DNA of 64,000 bases from NCBI GenBank assembly GCA_032209605.1, contig JASFXZ010000016.1, positions 17,484,001 through 17,548,000 on the forward strand. Reading direction: 5' to 3'. Position numbers and translations under genes: made by a program. The notes beneath the pieces were generated by a model. That model was not told where the DNA came from. It ran no database searches and was given only the letters and a program-made list of their open reading frames with translations. Positions within the stretch are counted from its first letter, which is position 1; each line of letters begins with the position of its first letter. Below, piece by piece: positions 1 to 12,000 of this stretch. Source of the DNA: Mactromeris polynyma. Taxonomy: Eukaryota > Mollusca > Bivalvia > Venerida > Mactridae.

Positions 1-86
1 ATAAAGACATGACGCATCCATTTGCTATGTCTCTGTTTGGTAACCATGTGTACTGGACGGATTGGGATACAAATTCTGTTGTTAGG
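1..86 (+). CDS. LRP1: LRP1 exon 1 of window (partial): last blade of propeller 3
   Basis: Reads in frame from base 3 as a YWTD blade ([20 protein letters not shown]) and ends at a gtaaga donor at 87, phase 0. The exon probably continues upstream of the window. The next intron (87-576) holds a dispersed element at about 300-480 (see its entry). Confidence 0.85.
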
Positions 87-3000
87 GTAAGATTTGTTGT
101 TGCTATGGGAACCATCCAGTTGCTAAGATACTAATGTGATACTAGTTTCTGAGAAAGTTTTAAGTTCTTGAATAATTAAACATGTACACTAGCATCTACC
201 TCGCCTTGCAGGGCTATTTATAATTGTGTGCCTTTCTTCTTTTTGTCCCCCTGCCATTCAAAGTATGGCGTAGTGGCATTAATGTTACTACTCTCAGCAC
301 GTACGTCTGTGCGAAAAAAATTTTTTCGGATCAATAACTCTTGAATGGATGGATGAATTCAATTCATATTGGGCACATAAGTGTGTATGATAATACTAAA
401 CAGATAACATTTCATTTTTGATACAATCCACCAAATTTAAGAGGAATTATGGCCCTTTTTTGACTTAAAAAATTGGTTTCTAATCAATGATGCTTGAAAC
501 ATCCCTAGCAGGGGTATTGCTAGTTGATTCACTGATATATCCTGTAATAAGTGTTCAATTTGTCAATCTATTTCAGGCTAACAAGTTTAATGGATCCAAT
601 GTACAGGTAGTACAGAAAGCTATCACGCAGCCATTTGACTTACAAGTTATCCACCCAAAACGTCAACCATTCATGAACAATCCATGTGCTGAAAACAACG
701 GAGGATGCTCGGATCTTTGTTTGCTGAGTTATAACAAAACTGTTGGGTGTCGTTGTCCTCACAGGAAGAGATTGGACCCTGACGGTAAAACTTGTGTTGG
801 TAAGTGCCTAATTGATTTTTAATTGTATGACCCTTTTAGTGGTCCTGATGATTTAATTGGTTGCTGATTTCCCTGTAAGTCCCATGATTTGAAGAAATCA
901 GGTCAATGTTTCTTGCGTCTATACAGGCCAAGTATTCCCAAAGGATCAACTGATTAAATATTTGGCATTTGATACAAGATAAGATTACGAATCTTTATTT
1001 TAAGTCACTTATGATCAACAAGTAACATGATCTACAGAGCTTGTGTGTAACCAACAAGGTATCTACTAACAGATACTTACCTGGGCTTATTTATCTCCTG
1101 ATACTACCCTTTATATACTGAGTACCTAGCAAGGGAGCTGCCAATACCAGTTGTCGTGTTTTTAGTATGACGCAGCCAGGGATCCAACCCTCGGCCTCAT
1201 ACTCTCTACCAATTGGGCTATTAAGAATATTAAAGAAATGGACGCCAATTTAAAAGACATTTTTTTAAGATAAACTTTTTTGAGAACACAATGTTTTGTT
1301 TGGAATATGAAATAATTGATGCTTGTTTTGATGTTTCCAGATGATATCAAGTTTCTCCTGTTTACGAAGAGTCACGAGATACGAGGTGTGGATCTGATCA
1401 AAGCTCACTTCAATGTGATTCCCGTGATCACAATTCCCCACGTTGATAATCCAACAGCGATTGATTACGACATTAATTCAAACACGTTGTACTGGGCTGA
1501 TAAAGGGCTTAATGTTATCAACAAGGCAAACATTACCGCTGATCCGGAGGTGGAAACTCTGGTAGACAAAGGTAAGTGTGGCTACTATTGATACAATGGA
1601 TATCCATACATCAACGACTATTGATTCAGTACATATGATATTGGTATTATGGCAGGAAAATACAGGAGAATGTGTACAGTCTAAAAATGTGTCAAATAGC
1701 GAAACATCGCTTTGTAGTCGGCTGCTTGTTAAACAGTGCTCCAGTGGACATCGCTTTGTAGTCGGCTGCTTGTTAAACAGTGCTCCAGTGGACATCGCTT
1801 TGTAGTCGGCTGCTTGTTAAACAGTGCTCCAGTGGACATCGCTTTGTAGTCGGCTGCTTGTTAAACAGTGCTCCAGTGGACATCGCTTTGTAGTCGGCTG
1901 CTTGTTAAACAGTGCTCCAGTGGACATCGCTTTGTAGTCGGCTGCTTGTTAAACAGTGCTCCAGTGGACATCGCTTTGTAGTCGGCTGCTTGTTAAACAG
2001 TGCTCTAGTGGACATCGCTTTGTAGTCGGCTGCTTGTTAAACAGTGCTCTAGTGGACATCGCTTTGTAGTCGGCTGCTTGTTAAACAGTGCTCCAGTGGA
2101 CATCGCTTTGTAGTCGGCTGCTTGTTAAACAGTGCTCTAGTGGACATCGCTTTGTAGTCGGCTGCTTGTTAAACAGTGCTCTAGTGGACATCGCTTTGTA
2201 GTCGGCTGCTTGTTAAACAGTGCTCTAGTGGACATCGCTTTGTAGTCGGCTGCTTGTTAAACAGTGCTCTAGTGGACATCGCTTTGTAGTCGGCTGCTTG
2301 TTAAACAGTGCTCTAGTGGACATCGCTTTGTAGTCGGCTGCTTGTTAAACAGTGCTCTAGTGAACATCGCTTTGTAGTCGGCTGCTTGTTAAACAGTGCT
2401 CTAGTGGACATCGCTTTGTAGTCGGCTGCTTGTTAAACAGTGCTCTAGTGGACATCGCTTTGTAGTCGGCTGCTTGTTAAACAGTGCTCTAGTGGACATC
2501 GCTTTGTAGTCGGCTGCTTGTTAAACAGTGCTCTAGTGGACATCGCTTTGTAGTCGGCTGCTTGTTAAACAGTGCTCTAGTGGACATCGCTTTGTAGTCG
2601 GCTGCTTGTTAAACAGCGCTCTAGTGGATAGTGCATTCCAAATGTCAGCAATATATGATACATGTAATACTATGAAATTAAAAATATGGATTAATTACTT
2701 AAATGGTATCTTGCTGTCATAAAAATACAAGTTGAGCATTTAATTACGTATAGCATACGCACAGAAACATGCAGAAATATAGCTGTTAATAGATACAAAA
2801 GTATACTTGATACATCATTGATATTTGTCTTTGATACATTGATATCGTTGATATGCAAAGATTTGACTCAATGACAACCCAGAGAAGCTGGACATTAGCA
2901 AGGACAAATTGTTACAAAAACTGGGGACTTTACTGCATATATGGAGATTTTTGCTAATCAAAGACTTTTGAATCAACGATTATAGACATCTGGAAATGTT

Positions 3001-6000
3001 GGCTGTTAACACTCAAGTACTTTGAAGTGGGGCATAACCCCTCCACAATTTGACACCTGGTACAGTTTTTAACAGCTGTCCTTAATTCCTAAGAATTGAA
3101 GTGTGGACCAATTGAACACAAAAATCATATAGTACATGTACATGTATTTAGATAGTCTTGTGTATATTTAAGTCAGGTTTATCGCGTATACTTAAGAAAT
3201 TTGTGTGTTTATTTAACTTCAGGTTTGAACAACGTGGAAGGTTTTGCTATAGACTGGATGTCGGAGAATATGTATTTCTCATCGTACGATTTAAATGCCA
3301 AGACAGCTTCTATCTCCGTAGCAACATTAAATGGAACATTCCGCACAGAACTTCTAAATAAGGGTATCGTACAGCCTCAGTCGATTGCTCTACATCCAAT
3401 ACAAGGGTAAGTATTCTGTTAATCTGTATATTTAACATACCACCTTGCAAGTTTTTTTATGTCCCTGACATTCGTTGTTTTAAATTTTGTCGGATATTGC
3501 TGTTAATTATTATAAAATGAGATTCTGACATTCGTATATATTTTTACATCTTCAGGTACATGTTTTTCACGGACGTCAACGGCAACGGAGGAAAGCATAA
3601 ACTATTTCGTGCAGGACTGGCCGGTAACGAGTTCATTCCGTTGATGGAAGATTTGAATGAGCCGTCGAGTATGTATATACTTACCTCTCATTACGCATGT
3701 TTCATTACGTCCGTCTGTCTGTCTGTGCGGAGTTTTTTGTGTGTAAATTGCCATGTCTTATTTATTCTCTATTATTCTGTGTAACGTATTCTCATGTGGT
3801 TGCTATGTTTCTTATTGTTGTGGTTCCAATTCTCAGGTCTCTCAATCGACATAGATGATGACCGACTTTATTTCATCAATGCCGGGAACCAGTCTATCAT
3901 GTCATGTGATCTGAACGGACAAGATTCTAAGCTTTTCCAGAGCGCTAACATAACAAAACCTGAAGCCCTGACTGTGTACAAGGATTCACTTTACATCGCG
4001 ATGGAAGACCAGATCGTGACCATTAAGAAGGATGGATCAGGTTTTTCAAAACTGAGAGATGCTACATCAAACGTGAATGCTCTGTTACTGTATGACACAG
4101 CTTATCGTCGGAAAGGTAACCTTCTTTTCATGAGCAAATCTTGGTCATGAATCCTTTCATTCAAATATTTTATTAATAATAAATGATTGCATTTTGCTTC
4201 TTTCACACAAGTGTTCATTCTTTGCTCTCAACAAGAAAAAGTTTAATACAAAGTAAATTTTTTGTGATTATCAAATGTTTGCTCAATTTCAGGGTGAAAT
4301 CATAATTTGTCTGAATATGTCGTTCATTATGAGGTCAAAATATTTGCTTAGTTTCGACAATATGTGCATTTTGTTTCTGCTTTGAAAAAAGATAGTTACA
4401 AAAATATGTTGTAATTAAAGTGGTAAAAACCAGCTGATTTGTTGAAATACTTTCCATGCTAATTCATAGACAAAGTGGCATATACAGGAAGGTAATCTCG
4501 CATAAACCTGGTAAAATTGTTGTATTGTTGTGACATTTGTTCTTATTTGTTACAGAGCCTACGAACGGCTGTCATCAAAAGCCGAGTAATTGTTCACAAC
4601 TTTGTCTTCCAACTGCTGCACTTTTATTTAAATGTAAATGTACGGCTGGGTTTGATATCGGTGGCGATGATTATACTTTGTGTAACGGTAAGTACAACAA
4701 ATAGTTTAACCCTACCTACTCCTACTAAATAAAATTGTATTTTATGGACCATTTTTTTTAACCAGATTTCCCAAGAAAACCGGGTTATTAGAATGGCGTA
4801 TGTCGTTTGGCGGACAGGTAGGCCTTCGTCAAACTGGGGGTTTCCGGTGATTAACTTTATTTATCATATTCATATCAAAGATGGTGTTTAGTAAGAAGAG
4901 CTCGCTTAGGATTGCTTGTGGAGCCAGTCCATCCATTATAGATGTTGAAATCCTGGTATTGTGGTATTGCCACATTTTATGTTCAAGTTTTCTGCCATGT
5001 TTTGACTTGATCAGTCCTCCTCACAGCTAAGACTGACAGTTCAGAGTCAGTGGTGGTCTTATTATTGAGGTTTCACAGTATGCGATATAGCTGTTCTATA
5101 GGTGGGAGTTACAATGTGAGTTGCCAGTCTATTATCGTTATAGTTACCAATACCTATTCTCATATTACTTCAGGTATACGATCATTCTTACTATACGCTA
5201 AGGAGACAGAGATTCGAGGTCAGAAGTTTGATCCAATGTCGACACAGGAAGCATTACCACCGATATCACAGATACAGTCTGCGTCTGCTGTAGATTTCCT
5301 GGCTTGTACGTTATCTCCCTTAGTGAATTCTTTATTTGGAGTTAAATAACTCATAACATCAGTTGTCATAGCAACAAAACATACCTGAACATGTTGATTT
5401 AACTACATGTATATAAGACACTAGATTGATTTTCTAAATGCTTAAGGGAAAACAATCTGGGTACCATGAAATGTAGGTGGTGGGGTATTGATGAAGCATG
5501 AAGTTAAACTATGTAGTTGTTTTAAATTAGTTGAGAATAACATTATTGTGCTCACTTTGTCTATTGGTCTATATTTTCCAAAGCATGATTTTCATTGGCT
5601 GACAATCTTACAGTTTGTTTACAAGTGTTCTCTAGTAAATAGAAATGGAGTATAGTTGGTATTATGTCCTCTTTTAACTGTAATACATACCAGCGACTAG
5701 CCTTGTTATGCAGCATTGCCATTGGTCGATTTTAAAACCCCACTTGATACAAACCAATCAGAAGCTTGAGTTGTCAGCGCTTGTTCTATTTTATGCCCCA
5801 ATAATTAAGCAACCTTACATTACCAACTTTGTCTCTGTACTTACATAAATCTTCCATTTTATTTTAGCCGAGGACACAATTTTCTGGGTGGATACGAAAG
5901 CTAACACCATATCTCGCATCAAGCGAGATCTGACCAAACGTGAGGTTATAATCCGTGACGGCATCAACTCCGTGGAGGGTCTGGCTGTTGATTGGATCTC

Positions 6001-9000
6001 AAGTAAGTGAATAAGTCGTCAATGTTGATTATACAAACTATATTTCTGTATCGTTAGTTTACTGGTGTATTGATTCAAGTAGAGAACGGCCAGTTGCATG
6101 AGAAAATACTACTCAGTAGTACTAGGTTTGAAACTAGTCTGAAAACAAAGAAGATTGTCACATGTTCTCTCCCTTTATCCCTTCTAGAGTTCTCTCCCAT
6201 TATACTTTCTATAGTTCTCTCCCTTTATCCCTTCTAGAGTTCTCTCCCTTTATCCCTTCTAGAGTTCTCTCCCTTTATCCCTTATAGAGTTCTCTCCCTT
6301 TATCCCTTATAGAGTTCTCTCTCATTATCCCTTCTAGAGTTCTCTCCCTTTATCCCTTCTAGAGTTCTCTCCCTATTTTTCTTTCTAGAGTTCTCTCCCA
6401 TTATCCTTTTAGAGTTCTCTCCCTTTATCCGTTTTATACTATATGTATATATAGTACTTGGAGTCTAATGCTTTTCAGACCTGAACTGAAAGTTTGGTAG
6501 CTTGTCATTGCAGTCTTATAATGTAGTACATTCCTAGATTTTTGTTGCCGATCTTCTCAACTTTATAAATAGTTCATGCTTTTTGATTTAGTGGCTTCGT
6601 AAAATAAGCAGCTGCAAAAAACGGACTTTCTTGCTGTAATGCGGCGGATGTAATTATGCACATGCATGTATAATAATCATGAAAATGAAAGCATTATGAA
6701 AATACGCTTAATATTATATTCTAGGTTTACGGTATTTATGACTATATTTTACAGAGAACATTTACTGGACTGATGCCGGACATAGTACAATAGAAATGGC
6801 AAAAATTAACGGATCCAATCGATACGTTATCACAAGCGGGGATATGGAGAAGCCAAGATCTATTGTCGTCAATCCGGTGTTAGGGTAAGTAGTACACATT
6901 TCCTTCATGATGAAATAATTTGCTGGATTATCTTCCCTGTCAGCCTTCTATTGTTTCCACAGTAACATTTAAATAATTTTCTTGTATACTGCTGTTACCT
7001 CCAGTAGAAGAGAGCTTGGAAAACTGACACAAAGTAGTTGGATTACCTTAATAATAAGACCACTCTTGGGACCCTTGAAAACTTATTTGTACAAATATTT
7101 CTGAATGCCAGGTTAGTATCGTCAGACTATAATAACAATTTTTAATAAAATATTTATAGGTATCTGTACTGGAGTGACTGGGGCACTGAGTCTCGTATTG
7201 AGAGAGCCAGACTGGACGGGTCAGACCGTGTACAGTACGTCTACAATGACATATATCTGCCATGGGGTCTCACCATTGACTACGAGACGCACAATCTGTA
7301 CTGGTGTGACACGGCACAGGATCAACAGGTACAATGTTTTCTATCTGCCCACTTCTGGCCTATTGTTGCTGGTACAATGTTTTCTATCTGCCCACTTCTG
7401 GCCTATTGTTGCTGGTACAATGTTTTCTATCTCCCCACTTCTGGCCTATTGTTGCTGGCTGTATTGACTTGTCCTGTGATGTATTCCATCCATTAAATCC
7501 CCCAATGTTGTCCTCTACGATTCTCCTTAGTTATCCCTAATAGTCGACCAGGCCATTCCTTGCACCCCTGTTTACCTTACGTATTTACCCTTGCATCTCC
7601 TCAAATGCCTTTTGTTTTATGGCTTGTTGTTTTCCCGTCTGTGTGAGGAGACATTTTCTTATGTATGTGCCGTTCCCTGTAGCAACTAAGTCTCTCTCAC
7701 ATTAAAGATTTTTGTGCCTTTTACGCACCTCCTATGGTCATGGGTTTGATTTATATTTATTCATTTTACATCAGTTGTAAGATTATTACAGCCTATCTTA
7801 ATCACTTTGATGACCGCTGCCTGGGTTGCTAGCCCATACTGCCTCCTTATTTGGGGTTTGTGAAGTTCATGTTACAACCTCGCTTGTGATTGGATTAAAA
7901 CCCTTCTGGTCGTGAGGCGGGCACCCTGCAGCAAAGAAGGTCAGTGGGATGAATCCAGCAGAGATTCTGCTGTGATTTTACAATTTTACTTGCTGATAAT
8001 TGGAAGGTCAGATTGTTAAGTGTTTAGTAAATCTTTTGGTTGACTGATTAGCAGTTTAATCAATTATTCCCATCTGTAATATATCTAAAGCGGGGTACTG
8101 CGCTCATATTCTAATGTTTTGACTAAAGATAATTTTTTAAAGTCAAACTCTGGTTTAATGCTAAAAATACTAACATTCATAGAACCACACTATTGGTTGT
8201 CAATGTAGCTGGAGGGCGGAGCTACAAGATGATAACTGACTGACCATTACACAAACATTGTATCATGCAAGTTGTTCTGTATTTCAGACTATCGAAGCAA
8301 TTGATCTGATGACCGACAGGAGACGAATTTTGATAAAACAGTCGGCAGCTTTCCCGATGAACCCGATCTCTCTCACTGTGTTCGGTCTTTCCATATACTG
8401 GATTGATGGGTAAGTTTGTCATTGGATGAAGCCACGATAAGATGCGTACATACAGTGTACCTCTACAGAGTGGCCCTCTCTTTAACAATAACCTCTCTAC
8501 AACTACAGTACCAGGTTTTTCTGTTATAAAAATTCAATTTTACCTCTAGAGCAACAACCTCTCTACAAACTTAGCATCTTTCATAGAATGAAGTCCGCTG
8601 TAAGCAATTTATTTAGCTGAATTAAATGAAAGCATTGTACTAATTTGAGTAAATGTCACGTCCACTTCCTGGATACGTTGGAACTTGTGTTTTATGAGGA
8701 GATGTGGTTTTGACCTCTGTAAGGTTCGAACCCTCAACTTCTAGATCAAGCAGTACCTGAGCCGCTATGACAAGTAAGGTACATAGTGTAAGGTACATAG
8801 TGTAAGGTACATAGTGTAAGGTACATAGTGTAAGGTACAATAGTGTAAGGTACAATAGTGTAAGGTACAATAGTGTAAGGTACAATAGTGTAAGGTACAA
8901 TAGTGTAAGGTACATAGTGTAAGGTACAATAGTGTAAGGTACATAATGTAAGGTACATAGTGTAAGGTACAATAGTGTAAGGTACAATAGTGTAAGGTAC

Positions 9001-12000
9001 ATAGTGTAAGGTACATAGTGTAAGGTACATAGTGTAAGGTACATAGTGCAAGGTACAATAGTGTAAGGTACATAGTGTAAGGTACAATAGTGTAAGGTAC
9101 ATAGTGTAAGGTACAATAGTGTAAGGTACATAATGTAAGGTACATAGTGTAAGGTACATAGTGTAAGGTACATAGTGTAAGGTACAATAGTGTAAGGTAC
9201 ATAGTGTAAGGTACATAGTGTAAGGTACATAGTGCAAGGTACAATAGTGTAAGGTACATAGTGTAAGGTACATAGTGTAAGGTACAATAGTGTAAGGTAC
9301 AATAGTGTAAGGTACAATAGTGTAAGGTACATAGTGTAAGGTACATAGTGTAAGGTACATACTGTAAGGTACATTGTGTAAGGTACATTGTGTAAGGTAC
9401 ATAGTGTAAGGTACATTGTGGATCTGCAGACTTTGTCATTTGGTATTTAAGTGAGAGAAATCTGATTGAACATTTTGTATTTCTAGGAAATTAAACGAGA
9501 CTTCAATGTATAGTGCCTCTAAAGCAGACGGCAGTAACAGAACTTTGATACGAGGGGATCTCGGTGGAAGTCTGAAAGACGTGAAAGCTTTTGACAGCAG
9601 CAGACAAACGGGTAAGTTGTTGGCCTAGTAGGTAGACATCCACTTTCACTTAAAGCAATCTCTATTTGGTTTATTTTAAACTTTACATTGGTTTTGATAC
9701 AAGTTCTTACAACTTGTAGTAATCCTACTCAATGCTTTCTGGTATTATGTCCTCTTTTAAATGAATGTAATACATACCAGACCAGTCTAATTATACAGCG
9801 TTGCCATTGGTCAATTTTAAAACTCCACTTGATACGAACCAATCAGAAGCTTGAGTTTTCAGACTAGTTTCCAGTCTCAGTTTTGCAGACACAGCAGAAC
9901 TTGGGCCGGAGATTTGACAAATATCAAAATAAGATTTTGTTTATTTAGACTCGTACAAATGTATTTCAGGATCAAACAAATGTGCTGAAAACAACGGAGG
10001 TTGTGCGGAACTATGTTTCTACATCGGAAATAATGAAGTTAAGTGTGCCTGTTCGTTCGGACAGCTTGACAGTGATGGGAAAACTTGTAAAGGTAGGAGA
10101 TAACCATTGTTAACATTTTACTTGATATATGCTTCTTGGACACCTTGCGTGTTGTTGGTTTGAACACAATATGACTCGTTAAAAAAATAATCTCTTTTCT
10201 GTACATAACCATATGACTACCAGTTTCTATAGCAACTTATTTAAATTGGTGATATACCAAGTTCTGTTGTTACTAGATATTTATATAATTTATTTGGCTT
10301 ACCAATTGCCTTGACGAGTTCTCCACCAATCTGAGATTATAAAAGGTCTGCAACAATGCAGGTATCTCTCATTTTGGTTGAATTTCAATTGCTACCTTTT
10401 TGGTTTTCGGTTATTCCGGTCAGTTACATTAATATATAATATTTAATGAAGTACATAAAATTCTCAATAACTGATAGTTAATGCGTACCAGTACAGGTTG
10501 TGTTGATTTAAATGCATTTTCAGCCAATTTCAATTTGTATTTATACAAATATGACCGTGTCTTATCTGGAACTCAGGTCCTTACAGAAAATCTCTCAGAC
10601 TGGTTACCATGGTTACCACAGAGATTTACCTTGTTATGTATTAACAAACAATCATGATGATATTTGATCTCTTGTTTGTTTGCAAACATATTTATATATT
10701 CATGCTGCTACCATGGTAATGTATTTTCAGATTATGACGGTTTCCTGATGTTCTCCAAGGTTACAGAATTGGTCAGCATCCATCTTAAAGATGCCAACGA
10801 CAAAAACCCGCCGGTGGTGCCGATCACGAATTCGAAATTCCTCCGCAATGTCATTGGATTATCGTTTGATTACGATAAAAAACTCATCTTCTACAGCGAC
10901 ATACAGCGCGGTGATATTCAGGCTGTTGACTTTTCTGGAACTACTTTCAAAACTGTTGTTGAAGGTAAGACGATCCGCAAAACATTATTTGTTTGCAGTT
11001 ACGTTGCCAATTCATGAAAAAATGCTGTGACTAAATTTATTTTTTCAGGTTCTCTCGCCTCATATGTTTACATTATAATTATATTATGAAAATCTACATT
11101 TTTGCCATATAATATGTGTTATGGTTCAGAAAATGGGTTAGTATGATGTGTAAACAAAGTCAATTATGTAGAATGGCATTTGTCGTGATCAGCAGTATAA
11201 AATCAAATGATCAGAAACAGCATAGGACAGGATGAGCAGACGGATGGTTAAACATTGACTGTCACTGATGTGAAACTGTTAATACGATTAGATTCTACTT
11301 TCATCATTTAATCACGATTGCTGTGTATTTCCAGGTATTGGTTCGGCTGAAGGCTTGGCTTATGAGCGATTTAATGATGATTTATATTGGACAAGTTACA
11401 CTAATTCTTGTATCAGTAAAATCAATGTGGACGATGCATTAAGTAACAAGTACAAGAAGGGTGAAGTTGTTGTCCAGTTGTCCAAGCTTGACCATCCTCG
11501 AGCCATTGTTGTGGACAGTTGCTGGGAGTAGGTTTTATTTCATTATTACAATAAAATGCTAAAGAACAAAATCGACTGGTTAGGTTAACTGGCTGCCGTA
11601 TACATGTATAACTATATACAGTCATGCCTCCTTCATTCTAATTCATCTGGTCCAAAATTTTATTTCGAATAATGCATGCTTTGGTTTCGAATAGCCCATT
11701 TCGATTTGACCATATAAGATGATAATCGGGCACTGATAAAATAATCCAAAGAGTTAATTACAGGGTTCCCACGCTTTCCTGAAAAAGTCATTGATTTTTT
11801 TATGTCATTTTCCAGGCCTGGAAAAGTGCTTGAATTTAAAAGAAAGAGCAAAAAACGGGAAAAAGTTGGAAATTTTGTATTTTCTGGACTCTCACAATAT
11901 TATTGTGTGCTTTAAAAAAACTCACTTTAAACAGATAAAAGATAGTGGCTTTGCAAGCCTTGGAAAACTCGCGTCGGACTGAGTGTTACATTTCCTTGTA

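Noticed and set aside
8640..9439. Three overlapping minus-strand ORFs of 218-258 residues rich in [13 protein letters not shown]
   Set aside because: They only read the 14/15-bp array, which has no stops in any minus-strand frame. No domain, no splice or start context.
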